From Celeribacter neptunius (lineage in GTDB: Bacteria; Pseudomonadota; Alphaproteobacteria; Rhodobacterales; Rhodobacteraceae): DNA of 64,000 bases. Below are positions 32,564-40,663 of this stretch, piece by piece. The stretch is from positions 736,395 through 800,394 of the forward strand of contig NZ_FORH01000001.1 in assembly GCF_900113955.1 (NCBI RefSeq), given 5' to 3'. The position numbers and the translations under genes are program-made. The notes beneath the pieces were generated by a model. That model was not told where the DNA came from. It did no database searches and worked only from the letters and a program-made list of their open reading frames with translations. How positions within the stretch are numbered: position 1 is the stretch's first letter; the number at the start of each line of letters is the position of its first letter.

Positions 32564-33427
32564 ATGTCCGATATTTTTGCGCCGTTGGCGTCCCGCTATT
32601 CCGCGAGCGAGCTCGACTTCCTGCGCGCCGTTCTGAGCGGCGATGAGCAGGTCCTGAGCGAAGAATTCGTCGCCACCGCCGCCGAAGAGGTGGTGCTCTA
32701 CCATGGCAAGCGTGCGGTGGAGGAGCTCAGGCCGCTGCGACCGATGATCTTCACCCGCACCTGGGCACGTATGATGGCGCGTCGGGGCGGGCGGCCAAGG
32801 GGCGCGGGGCGCACGACCCTGTCTCGTGAGGACGTGACCCTGTTGCGCCAGGACATCCCCTACAGCCATTTCTTTGCCGTCGATGACAGTCATCTGAAAC
32901 ACCGCCGGTTCGGTGGCGGCGAGACCGATGTCATGACCCGCGCCGGGTTCCTGATGGCGGATGCGGTCACCGTCTTGCCCTATGATCCGCTGCGCGACCG
33001 GGTGCTGGTGATCGAACAATTCCGCTTTGGTCCCTATGCGCGCGGCGATCTCTTCCCATGGATGGTGGAGCCGATCGCGGGCCGCGTCGATGCCGGCGAG
33101 GGGCCGGAAGCCACGGCCCGGCGCGAGGCGGTCGAGGAGGCCGGGGTGACCCTGGGGGCGCTGCACAAGGTGGCGGAATATTACCCCTCGGCGGGGGCGA
33201 TGACCGAATATATCACCTCCTATGTCGGGATTGCCGATCTGCCGCAGGGGCTCGAGGGCATCGGGGGCTTGGATCATGAGCACGAGGACATCGCCTCGAC
33301 GCTGATGTCCTATGAGCGGCTGATGGAGATGTGCGATGCCGGGCAGCTCGACGTCGGCCCGCTCTACATGTCCGCCTTCTGGCTGGCACGGCACCGGGAC
33401 AAGATTCGGGCGGAAGCGGGGGGCTAG
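32564..33427 (+). CDS. trgB: NUDIX hydrolase, TrgB type
   Basis: The protein has 287 residues. An N-terminal domain of about 100 residues with PLRPMIFTRTWARMMARRGG precedes a NUDIX domain that resembles ADP-ribose pyrophosphatases. The Nudix box runs through GRVDAGEGPEATARREAVEE and continues AG. LVIEQFRFGPYARGDLFPW is the usual strand before it. It pairs with TrgA as in the Rhodobacter tellurite resistance locus. The likely reaction is hydrolysis of ADP-ribose or a related nucleoside diphosphate derivative, by family analogy. Confidence 0.9.
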   Translation: MSDIFAPLASRYSASELDFLRAVLSGDEQVLSEEFVATAAEEVVLYHGKRAVEELRPLRPMIFTRTWARMMARRGGRPRGAGRTTLSREDVTLLRQDIPYSHFFAVDDSHLKHRRFGGGETDVMTRAGFLMADAVTVLPYDPLRDRVLVIEQFRFGPYARGDLFPWMVEPIAGRVDAGEGPEATARREAVEEAGVTLGALHKVAEYYPSAGAMTEYITSYVGIADLPQGLEGIGGLDHEHEDIASTLMSYERLMEMCDAGQLDVGPLYMSAFWLARHRDKIRAEAGG

Positions 33428-33631
33428 TCTCCGGGGCGAGGGGCGGAGCAAATGTTCATCCGCTCAGAGCGCGAGCCGGGACAAGCCTGCCTGTAGGGGG
33501 GGGCGACCTGACGCATGTGCGCAGCGCTTTATGGCGCAAAATACATCTAAGATCCGCGGTTTGCGCGCCGGTGCAATGCGCCAGCCTGCGGGGACGGGGC
33601 ATGGCTGAGGCCTGCTTTCAGCATGGCCGCA

Positions 33632-33660
33632 GGCGCGGCGGCTTCGCCTTGTTCCGCGCC
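33632..33660 (+). repeat. Hairpin-forming intergenic repeat, copy A
   Basis: GGCGCGG and CCGCGCC form a 7-bp outer stem around CGGCTTCGCCTTGTT. The same core occurs at 35106-35134 (opposite orientation) and 40599-40625. This copy lies between the convergent trgB and MFS genes. Confidence 0.6.
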
Positions 33661-33700
33661 GGATAGGCGAGCTGCTCTCCCCCCGTGCAGAGGCGGGCGC

Positions 33701-34915
33701 TTAGCTGCTTTTCGGCTGCATCCAGAGCCAGATCAGCGCACCGCCCGCCAGTGTCAGGAAGGGCACCATGGCGAGGTTCACCGCCTGCCAGCCGTCCTGG
33801 GCCGAACCGCCGGAACAGTTCATCAGCCCGCCCGAGGCCAGCGAGGCAAGGGTGACCCCGCCGAAGACGATCAGATCGTTCATGCCCTGCACCCGGCCAC
33901 GCTCCGAGGCCTCATGCGCCGAGGACAGCATCGCGGTGGCGCCGATGAAACCGAAGTTCCAGCCCACGCCCAAAAGCACCAGCGCGACAAAGAAATTCTC
34001 CAGATCGACCCCGATCATGCCGATGACGCCGGCCAGGGCGAGGATCACCAGACCGGTGGCCATGATCCGTTCGACCCCGAATTTCGAGATCAGGAAACCG
34101 GTGAAGAACGACGGGATGAACATCGCCAGCACGTGGGCGGAGACCACATCGGCGGCGGTGTTCTGTTCGAACCCGCAGCCGACGACGGCGAGCGGAGTCG
34201 AGGTCATCACCAGGTTCATCAGCGCGTAGGACACCATGGCAACGATGATCGCCACGGCGACGCGCGGGGTTTTCAGAAGCTCCATGCGCGAGCGCCCGAT
34301 CAGATGCGCATGGGTCGAGACCGGCGGTCTCGGGATGTCGAGAAACAGGAACAGGAGCGAGCCGATCAGATTGATCGCGATCACCGCCAGATAGGTGCCC
34401 AGGAAGGGCACGACCATCGCCTGAGAGGTGACTTTCACCAGTTGCGGCCCGATGATCGCAGAGGCCAGCCCGCCGGCCAGCACGTAGGAGATCGCCTTGG
34501 GTTTGAACGCCTCATCGGCGGTATCGGTGGCGGCAAAGCGGAAGAAGCCCTGCGAGGACTGATAGACCCCGGTGAACAGCCCGCCGATGACGAACATCCA
34601 GAAATTCTGTTGCATCAGCGCGACGGCACCAATGGCCGCACCGATCGTGCCCGATCCGGTGCCGATCCAGAAGCCGGTGCGACGGCCCCAGCGCTGCATC
34701 GCCGCCGACAAGGGCGTGGCGGCCAGCATCGAGCCCAGCACGGTTGCGGAGATCGGCAGGGTCGCGAAACACAGGTTCGAGGCCAGCGATTGCCCGGCGA
34801 GACCGGCGATGGTGAAGATCATCGACATCTGCGCGCCCAGAAAGGCCTGGGCCATGACGAGGATCATCACGTTGCGGCGGGCTTTGGAGGTATCCGTCAG
34901 GGGCAGGTCGGTCAT
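33701..34915 (-). CDS. MFS transporter, substrate unknown
   Basis: This 404-residue protein has 12 predicted membrane segments. Motif A is degenerate (PLSAAMQRWGRRTGFWIGTG), and the central loop contains DIPRPPVSTHAHLIGRSRM. The second half has GERGRVQG-like ASERGRVQGMNDLIVFG. The family includes drug and metabolite exporters, and no neighbour narrows the substrate. The gene is convergent with trgB. Confidence 0.88.
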   Translation of the reverse strand: MTDLPLTDTSKARRNVMILVMAQAFLGAQMSMIFTIAGLAGQSLASNLCFATLPISATVLGSMLAATPLSAAMQRWGRRTGFWIGTGSGTIGAAIGAVALMQQNFWMFVIGGLFTGVYQSSQGFFRFAATDTADEAFKPKAISYVLAGGLASAIIGPQLVKVTSQAMVVPFLGTYLAVIAINLIGSLLFLFLDIPRPPVSTHAHLIGRSRMELLKTPRVAVAIIVAMVSYALMNLVMTSTPLAVVGCGFEQNTAADVVSAHVLAMFIPSFFTGFLISKFGVERIMATGLVILALAGVIGMIGVDLENFFVALVLLGVGWNFGFIGATAMLSSAHEASERGRVQGMNDLIVFGGVTLASLASGGLMNCSGGSAQDGWQAVNLAMVPFLTLAGGALIWLWMQPKSS

Positions 34916-35343
34916 CTCGGGTCTCGTATGATGTCTTGTGCGGAGTTTTGAATATGTAACTCAGAAGCGTTTAACGGCCCGGGCAGGCTCTGAGAACCCG
35001 TGTTTTGTCGCAGGGGAAAGAATGATCCTGTGCAAGGGGTGTGCGAAAACGTGAGCGGAGATCGGCAGAGATCTGGGATGCGAGACTTTTGTGCCGTTGG
35101 TTTCCGGCGCGGGGCAAGGCGAAGCCGCCGCGCCTGCGCTGGCCCGTGTCACGCCGGAGGCGTGCTTGCAGCACAGCCGGGCGAGCGCATTGTCACCCGT
35201 GTACAACGGATTGAAATTATACGGATTTGATGACGATAAAGGGCTGACCTCAAGAGGGAAAGCGCTCCCCCACGGGCCTGCGCAGTCGCTCAGCGCTTGA
35301 ACGTCCGCAGAGGCTCTCTCCAGACTTTCGTGAAATCCGCCGC
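34916..35343. other. Intergenic region with hairpin repeat copy B, no gene seen
   Basis: The 428 bases between two minus-strand genes hold the promoter region of the MFS gene and a copy of the hairpin repeat at 35106-35134 in reverse orientation (GGCGCGG to CCGCGCC). No convincing coding frame, tRNA or terminator was found. Confidence 0.5.
35106..35134 (-). repeat. Hairpin-forming intergenic repeat, copy B
   Basis: The 29-base element matches copy A with two differences and the same complementary 7-bp ends. Confidence 0.6.
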
Positions 35344-36201
35344 TCAGCCCTGTTCCGCCGGCTTTCCCCGTCCCAGAGGGTCAAGATCGCGCGGGGTCTC
35401 GCCGCGCATCAGCGCCTGCCAGTCGAGCACCTGCCGCATCAGCACCGCCCGGCCGACACAGATGATCGCCGGCGGCTCGAGCCCGGCCGCGGCGATATCC
35501 CCGACCATCGTGCCCAGCGTCGTTTCCAACACCGCCTGATCCGGTGTCGTGGCTTGCGAGACCACGGCGACCGGTTCGTCTTCGGGGCGGCCCGCGGCGA
35601 GAAGGCCCTCGCGGATCGATGGGGCATGTTTCATCCCCATGTAGATCACCAGGACGCCCGAGGCGCGGCCCATCGCGGCCCAGTCGACCTGGGTCGGCCC
35701 ACCGGTCTTGTCATGGCCGGTGACAAAGGTCACCGCCTGATTGACATCGCGATGGGTGACCGGAATGCCGGCATAGGCCAGCCCGCCGATCCCCGCCGAA
35801 ATCCCCGGCACGATCCTGACCGGTACGCCATGCTGGATGAGCGTCTGCGCCTCTTCGCCGCCCCGGCCAAACACGAAAGGATCGCCGCCCTTGAGCCGCA
35901 ACACACGTTTGCCGGCTCTGGCCAGATCGACCAGGGTCAGCGAGATATCCACCTGTTTCGCCGAGGGCTTGCCGCCGCGTTTGCCGGCATAGACCAGCTC
36001 GGCGGCCGGGTTGGCCCAGGACAGGATCTCTTTTGACACGAGCGCATCATAGACGAGGACATCGGCCTGTCTGAGCGCATTCACCGCATGCAAAGTCATC
36101 AGCCCCGGATCGCCGGGCCCCGCGCCACAGAGCCAGACCCAGCCGGGGTCGATGGTGGGCCAGGTGCCGGAGGGCAGGGAGAGGGAATGGGAATCTGTCA
36201 T
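35344..36201 (-). CDS. cobA: Uroporphyrinogen-III C-methyltransferase
   Basis: This 285-residue SUMT has the tetrapyrrole methylase fold. The N-terminal signature is VWLCGAGPGDPGLMTLHAV. GGDPFVFGRGGEEAQ and the mid-domain PGISAGIGGLAYAGIPVTHR follow. It transfers two methyl groups from SAM to uroporphyrinogen III, giving precorrin-2 on the route to sirohaem or cobalamin. No CysG precorrin dehydrogenase fusion and no other cob gene is nearby, so the pathway cannot be assigned from context. The ATG at 36201 is chosen because it directly precedes the conserved domain; a Met nine codons upstream is possible. Confidence 0.93.
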   Translation of the reverse strand: MTDSHSLSLPSGTWPTIDPGWVWLCGAGPGDPGLMTLHAVNALRQADVLVYDALVSKEILSWANPAAELVYAGKRGGKPSAKQVDISLTLVDLARAGKRVLRLKGGDPFVFGRGGEEAQTLIQHGVPVRIVPGISAGIGGLAYAGIPVTHRDVNQAVTFVTGHDKTGGPTQVDWAAMGRASGVLVIYMGMKHAPSIREGLLAAGRPEDEPVAVVSQATTPDQAVLETTLGTMVGDIAAAGLEPPAIICVGRAVLMRQVLDWQALMRGETPRDLDPLGRGKPAEQG

Positions 36202-36305
36202 AGTCTCGTTATGGCGAAATCCGTGCAACTTAGGAAGCCGGTTTGGGGTTGATGGCGGCGCCGTGCCGTCTATCGTCGGGACGGGAGAGAAGGAGCGCGG
36301 CGGAC

Positions 36306-36929
36306 ATGCGGATTATCACGAGTGTTGCGGATGTGGCCGAGGGGGCTGCGCATCTGGCGCGGATCGAACCGCGTTTTGCCCATGCGCTCGGCCAGACCGG
36401 GGATTTGCCGCTCAGGCGGCGCAAGGACGGGTTCGAGGAGCTTTTGGGCGCCATCGTCAGCCAACAGATCTCGGTGGCCGCGGCCAACGGCATCTGGAAA
36501 CGGCTGAAAACGGCGCGGCTCACCGGACCGCGCAAGGTGCTCTGGGCCACGGAAGACGAGCTGCGCGCCTGCGGCTTGTCGCGCCAGAAGGTGCGCTATG
36601 CCAAGGCGCTCGCTGAGGCGCGGATCGATTTCAAGGCGCTGCGCAGCGCGCCCGCCGAGGAGATTGTCGCCACGCTGACCGAAGTCCCCGGCATCGGTGT
36701 CTGGACCGCCGAGATCTATGCCATGTTCTCGCTCGGCCATGCCGATGTCTTTGCCCCCGGCGATCTGGCGCTGCAGGAGGCAGCACGGCTTCTGTTCGAT
36801 CTGCCGGAGCGCCCGAAAGAGCGCGCTTTCCGGGAGATGGCCGAAGCCTGGTCGCCATGGAGAGCGGTTGCAGCACGGCTGCTTTGGGCCTACTACCATG
36901 TCGAAAAGCAACGCGAAGGGGTGCGCTGA
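36306..36929 (+). CDS. DNA-3-methyladenine glycosylase II-like, HhH-GPD superfamily
   Basis: This 207-residue protein has the helix-hairpin-helix LTEVPGIGVWTAEIYAMFSL followed by the catalytic-Asp region HADVFAPGDLALQEAARLL. FEELLGAIVSQQISVAAANG is the usual N-terminal motif of AlkA-type enzymes. It would excise alkylated bases in the first step of base-excision repair. The short length lacks the N-terminal beta domain of E. coli AlkA, as in many bacterial members. The start at 36306 has GAAGGAG upstream. The esterase gene overlaps its stop (TGATG). Confidence 0.9.
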   Translation: MRIITSVADVAEGAAHLARIEPRFAHALGQTGDLPLRRRKDGFEELLGAIVSQQISVAAANGIWKRLKTARLTGPRKVLWATEDELRACGLSRQKVRYAKALAEARIDFKALRSAPAEEIVATLTEVPGIGVWTAEIYAMFSLGHADVFAPGDLALQEAARLLFDLPERPKERAFREMAEAWSPWRAVAARLLWAYYHVEKQREGVR

Positions 36930-37597
36930 TGGCCGATCTGACCAACCATAAACGGGATAGCCTGTCGGGCCGGACCAATTCCGCCGTGATTTTCCTGCAT
37001 GGCTATGGCGCCGACGGCAATGACCTGTTGGGGCTGGCCGATCCGCTGGGCGAACACCTGCCGGACACGATGTTCTTTGCCCCCGACGCGCCGGAGCGCT
37101 GCACCGGCAATCCGATGGGCTATCAATGGTTTCCGATCCCCTGGATCGACGGTTCCTCGGAAGAGGAAAGCCGCGCCGGCATGATGCGCGCCGTCGATGA
37201 GCTCAACGATTATCTCGACAATGTCATGGTCGATTACGGCTTCGAGGCGGATCAGATCGCGCTTCTGGGCTTTTCCCAGGGCACGATGATGTCGCTGCAT
37301 GTGGCGCCGCGCCGCGAGGAGGCGGTTTCCTGTGTCGTCGGTTTCTCGGGGCGGCTCCTGGAGCCGGAAATGCTCGAGGATGAGATGCGGGTGAAAATGC
37401 CGGTGTTGCTGATCCATGGCGACGAGGATGACGTGGTGCCGCCGCAATCTTTGCCCGAGGCGGGGCAGGCGCTGCAATCGGCAGGGTTCGAGACCTACGC
37501 CCATATCATGCGCGGCACGGGGCATGGGATCTCTCCCGACGGTCTGTCGGTGGCGCTGGCATTTCTGCGTGAAAAACTGGGCTACGAGGCCGGCTAA
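36929..37597 (+). CDS. Alpha/beta hydrolase, phospholipase/carboxylesterase type
   Basis: The protein has 222 residues. The catalytic triad is visible as Ser in LLGFSQGTMMSL, Asp in LLIHGDEDDVVPP and His in RGTGHGISPDG. The oxyanion region is VIFLHGYGADGNDLLGLADP. The family (Abhydrolase_2) hydrolyses short esters or lysophospholipids in the cytosol; the true substrate is open. The ATG overlaps the stop of the glycosylase gene, so the two are translationally coupled. Confidence 0.9.
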   Translation: MADLTNHKRDSLSGRTNSAVIFLHGYGADGNDLLGLADPLGEHLPDTMFFAPDAPERCTGNPMGYQWFPIPWIDGSSEEESRAGMMRAVDELNDYLDNVMVDYGFEADQIALLGFSQGTMMSLHVAPRREEAVSCVVGFSGRLLEPEMLEDEMRVKMPVLLIHGDEDDVVPPQSLPEAGQALQSAGFETYAHIMRGTGHGISPDGLSVALAFLREKLGYEAG

Positions 37598-37600
37598 GCC

Positions 37601-37636
37601 CGGCCAGTTCGCCCGCCAGTTCACCGCCCAGTTCAC
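37601..37636 (+). repeat. Three 12-bp tandem units after the esterase gene
   Basis: CGGCCAGTTCGC, CCGCCAGTTCAC and CGCCCAGTTCAC follow directly on one another just past the stop codon. Confidence 0.6.
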
Positions 37637-37799
37637 CGGCAAACCCAGAGGTGAGGCCGGGCGGCTGTGAGGGCGATCGTGAAGGCGACCATGGGGCCGA
37701 CCTCCCGTCGGATCGCGTTTCGGCGGGGGCGCCCGAAGTTTTAGCGCGAATTCATATTAATTTCATTTTTTCGCCGAAATCTGATCTGGCCCCTTGACC

Positions 37800-37828
37800 T
37801 TGCCCCGGTCGGTGTTACGGTTTTTATA
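37800..37828 (+). promoter_or_regulatory. Sigma-70 type promoter before the 41-codon ORF and ABC-F gene
   Basis: TTGCCC (37800-37805), a 17-base spacer and TTTATA (37823-37828) lie about 20 bases before a GGAGG ribosome site and the ATG at 37850. Confidence 0.5.
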
Positions 37829-37849
37829 TCGAATATGGAGGGTTCTACC

Positions 37850-37975
37850 ATGGACATGATCGTGATGACCGCAATCGTTTTTGCTGCAATCGGCGTCATG
37901 GTGAGCTATGGCCTTCGTCCGACTGAGGAACGTCTCCCTGTCCGCATCCGTGTTGAGGACCGTCGCAAACGCTGA
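37850..37975 (+). CDS. 41-residue small membrane protein overlapping the ABC-F start
   Basis: ATG at 37850 follows a strong GGAGG site with 7-base spacing. The product begins MDMIVMTAIVFAAIGVMVSY, one membrane helix, and ends with a basic tail RIRVEDRRKR. It overlaps the first 68 bases of the ABC-F reading frame in another frame. A conserved small inner-membrane protein or a leader ORF controlling the ABC-F gene are both possible. Its promoter and ribosome site are better than those of the overlapping gene. Confidence 0.6.
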   Translation: MDMIVMTAIVFAAIGVMVSYGLRPTEERLPVRIRVEDRRKR

Positions 37976-39602
37976 CGGCGCCGGGCTGCGTGAGGGGGCA
38001 GGGACCTCTCGAACATCATCAAAATCCAGCTTTGGGAAATCCAGCTTTGGCAAGGGTCGATCTGACGGGCGAAATGCGTCCGGCGGTGTGATCGATCTGA
38101 CCCTTGGTCCCGGTGTGACCGGTCTGGTCGGACGCAATGGCTCCGGCAAATCCACGCTGTTGCAATTCATCGCCGGCCAGGCCGGGCCGCCGCGCATCTC
38201 CGGCGCGCTGGCCTGTTCCGGCCCGGTCAGGATGCTCGATCAATCGCCGGAGGTGTCGCAACGCGTGGTCGATCTGTTCGGGCGCGCGGCGGATTTGACG
38301 GACATGCGGCGGGCTCTGGCGGGGCAGCCGACGCTTGGTCCGTTCGAGGCGGTGGATTGGACGCTCGAGGAGCGGATCACAGCGCAGCTCACGCGCTTCG
38401 GGCTCGGGCAGGTTCCGCTCGATGCGCCGTTGCGTCAGCTGTCCGGCGGGCAGGTGTTGCGTGCGGCGCAGGCGGCGGCCTTCTTCGAGCCTCCCGAGAT
38501 CCTGCTGATGGACGAGCCGAGCAATGCGCTGGATGCCGAGGCGCGGCAGATCCTGCGCGCTGCGCTCGATGGGTTTCAGGGCATCGCGCTGGTCGCCAGC
38601 CATGACCGGGCGCTTTTGGAACGGGTCGATCAGATTGCCGCGCTGGAACCGGATGGCAGCATGTCGCTGTTCGGTGGCGGCTGGAGCGCCTTTCAGGCCG
38701 CGCGGGAGGCGGAACGGGCGCGGCTCAGCACCCAGGCGGATCGGGCCGAACGCGCCGTGAAACACCATCGCGCGCAGGCACAGGAAGCGGCGGCGCGACA
38801 GGCCCGCCGGGCGCGTCAGGGCAAGCGTTTGCGCGACGGGTCGCAGTCGAAAATGCTGCTCGACAAGGCGAAGGAGGGCGCGGAAAGCGCCGCCGGCGGT
38901 CGTTTGAGGGCGACGGCACGGCGCGATGCGGCGGCGGAACAGGCGCGCCTCGACGTGCTGGCGCGGCTCGAACGGATCACCCCGGTGGCGATGCGCTTTC
39001 CCGAGGTGGATCTGCCCGCGAACAAGCTGTTGATCGAGCTGGACGAGGTTGTGCTGTCTTGTGGCGATCACGAGATCGGCCCGGTCTCGCTGTCTCTGCG
39101 TGGTCCGGCGCGGCTGCATGTCACCGGGCCGAACGGCGCCGGAAAATCGACGCTTTTGCGTGCCATGGCGGGGGAAATCCTCCCGGTGTCGGGGCAGGTG
39201 AAGCGCTTCTGCCGAGTGGCCCATCTCGATCAAAGCGGCGGGCTTGCCGGTGTCGGCACGCTTCTCGATGTGGCGCAGGCGGCGCATTCGGAGCTGTCGC
39301 GGGCAGAGATCCGCGAGAGCCTTGCCCGGGTCGGGTTTCGTGGCGAGGCGGTGCTGAAACCGGCGGCGTCCCTCTCGGGCGGCGAGCGGCTTCGCGCGGC
39401 CATCGCCCTTGTGAGCGCCAGCACAGACCCGCCGCCGCTGTTGCTGCTCGATGAACCGACCAATCATCTCGATCTCGAGGCGATCGAGGCGCTGGAAACC
39501 GGGCTGTCCGCGTGGCGCGGTGCCGTAGTTCTGGTCTCTCATGACCCGTATTTTTGCCGCAATCTCGGGAATTTTTCCGAGTTTTCGCTGCCATCTGCCT
39601 AA
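37908..39602 (+). CDS. ABC-F family ATP-binding protein (soluble, duplicated ATPase)
   Basis: The 564-residue protein has no membrane segments and two ATPase domains. In domain 1 Walker A is GRNGSGKST (residues 75-83), with signature LSGGQVLR and Walker B LLMDEPSNALD. In domain 2 Walker A is GPNGAGKST, with signature SLSGGERLR and Walker B LLLLDEPTNHLD. The interdomain linker is long, charged and coiled-coil-like. ABC-F proteins act on the ribosome, relieving stalling or antibiotic block. The chosen start MAFVRLRNVSLSA gives the expected first strand but overlaps the small ORF at 37850. An unusual insert (residues about 14-58) carries a duplicated SSFGK from a 15-bp tandem repeat. Confidence 0.88.
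   Translation: MAFVRLRNVSLSASVLRTVANADGAGLREGAGTSRTSSKSSFGKSSFGKGRSDGRNASGGVIDLTLGPGVTGLVGRNGSGKSTLLQFIAGQAGPPRISGALACSGPVRMLDQSPEVSQRVVDLFGRAADLTDMRRALAGQPTLGPFEAVDWTLEERITAQLTRFGLGQVPLDAPLRQLSGGQVLRAAQAAAFFEPPEILLMDEPSNALDAEARQILRAALDGFQGIALVASHDRALLERVDQIAALEPDGSMSLFGGGWSAFQAAREAERARLSTQADRAERAVKHHRAQAQEAAARQARRARQGKRLRDGSQSKMLLDKAKEGAESAAGGRLRATARRDAAAEQARLDVLARLERITPVAMRFPEVDLPANKLLIELDEVVLSCGDHEIGPVSLSLRGPARLHVTGPNGAGKSTLLRAMAGEILPVSGQVKRFCRVAHLDQSGGLAGVGTLLDVAQAAHSELSRAEIRESLARVGFRGEAVLKPAASLSGGERLRAAIALVSASTDPPPLLLLDEPTNHLDLEAIEALETGLSAWRGAVVLVSHDPYFCRNLGNFSEFSLPSA
38022..38051 (+). repeat. 15-bp tandem duplication inside the ABC-F gene
   Basis: AAATCCAGCTTTGGG is followed directly by AAATCCAGCTTTGGC. 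It is in frame and encodes the SSFGK duplication in the N-terminal insert. Confidence 0.85.
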
Positions 39603-39806
39603 AGAGGCGTCATATCTCTGTCATCATGGACCTGTAATCACCAATGCGAAGGCTTCGCATATACTGGGGCTTGTCAGGTTCAAGCCGCGATATATAGTCG
39701 AAGTCACAGCGTCACGCCTTGCCGCTGACCGGGGCTTTGTGCGGGACGCTTTCACGGGCGGGAGCACCCGTCCGATCTGAGACCAGAGACGGAGCGGCGG
39801 AGCATC

Positions 39807-40391
39807 ATGGACGGAGACTTCAGGACGGATTTTGTCAGGCAACCGAATGCGACACGGGCGCACCCGGCCTTGGTTCTGAATGCGGATTACCGGCCTCTGT
39901 CCTATTATCCGCTGTCCTTGTGGCCCTGGCAGGAGGCGGTCAAGGCGGTGTTTCTCGATCGGGTCGATATCGTCGCGGAATATGACGATTACGTCCATAG
40001 CCCGAGTTGCAAGATCAGGATCCCCTCGGTCGTCGTCCTCAAAGATTATGTCAAACCTCAAAAGCGCGTGGCCTTCACGCGCTTTAATTTGTTTTTGAGG
40101 GATGAATTCCGCTGCCAATATTGCGGTTCGCGCGGCGAGCTGACCTTTGATCACGTGATCCCGAGGGCGCGGGGCGGGGTGACGTCATGGGAAAACATCG
40201 TCGCGGCCTGCGTGCCCTGCAATCTGCGCAAGGGCTCGAAATCGCTGCGGCAGGTGGGGATGAACCTGCGCAAACCGCCGCGCGCGCCCGGCGCCGAAGA
40301 GCTCAAGAACATGGGTCGCAAATTCCCACCGCATCATCTGCACGAGAGCTGGATGGATTATCTCTATTGGGATAGCGAACTGGAGGCGTGA
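39807..40391 (+). CDS. HNH endonuclease family protein
   Basis: The protein has 194 residues. An N-terminal ALVLNADYRPLSYYPLSLW segment, common in this bacterial HNH subgroup, precedes the nuclease core. The core has CQYCGSRGELTFDHVIPRA (first CxxC zinc pair and catalytic His), the Asn in TSWENIVAAC, and the second zinc pair in CVPCNLRKGSK. It is a non-specific or structure-specific DNase candidate found as a chromosomal single gene in most rhodobacteria, so a housekeeping role is more likely than a mobile one. Confidence 0.92.
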   Translation: MDGDFRTDFVRQPNATRAHPALVLNADYRPLSYYPLSLWPWQEAVKAVFLDRVDIVAEYDDYVHSPSCKIRIPSVVVLKDYVKPQKRVAFTRFNLFLRDEFRCQYCGSRGELTFDHVIPRARGGVTSWENIVAACVPCNLRKGSKSLRQVGMNLRKPPRAPGAEELKNMGRKFPPHHLHESWMDYLYWDSELEA

Positions 40392-40598
40392 GACAGGGCC
40401 GCTTTGCGGGACGGAGGGGACGTTGGCGATTTGTCTGACATGAGGGCGTGTGCCGGACCGTGGGCTGGCGCAGCAACGACTGAACGTTGCGCTTTATGTC
40501 TGCCAAGTCCGATAAAGATCAATCTGTTGTACGGGGATGAAAAATGCGCCTGACCGCCGGGACGGTCCGGCGCACGCCCGGGCAACTGCGTTGCTGCT

Positions 40599-40625
40599 CC
40601 GGGCGGCTTCGCCTTGTCCCGCGCC
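40599..40625 (+). repeat. Hairpin-forming intergenic repeat, copy C
   Basis: GGCGGCTTCGCCTTGTCCCG and the following CGCC match the core of copies A and B; the left outer arm has diverged. It lies between the convergent HNH and radical SAM genes, in a 272-base gap with no other feature. Confidence 0.55.
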
Positions 40626-40663
40626 GGAAGGCTCAATGTTCCCAAAGGGCTCATCGCCGCCTC

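Noticed and set aside
35344-36201. Member of a cobalamin gene cluster
   Set aside because: None of the neighbours is a cob, cbi or cys gene.
39807-40391. HNH protein as a restriction or mobile-intron nuclease
   Set aside because: No methyltransferase, intron or phage gene is adjacent, and this type is a common chromosomal single gene in related bacteria.
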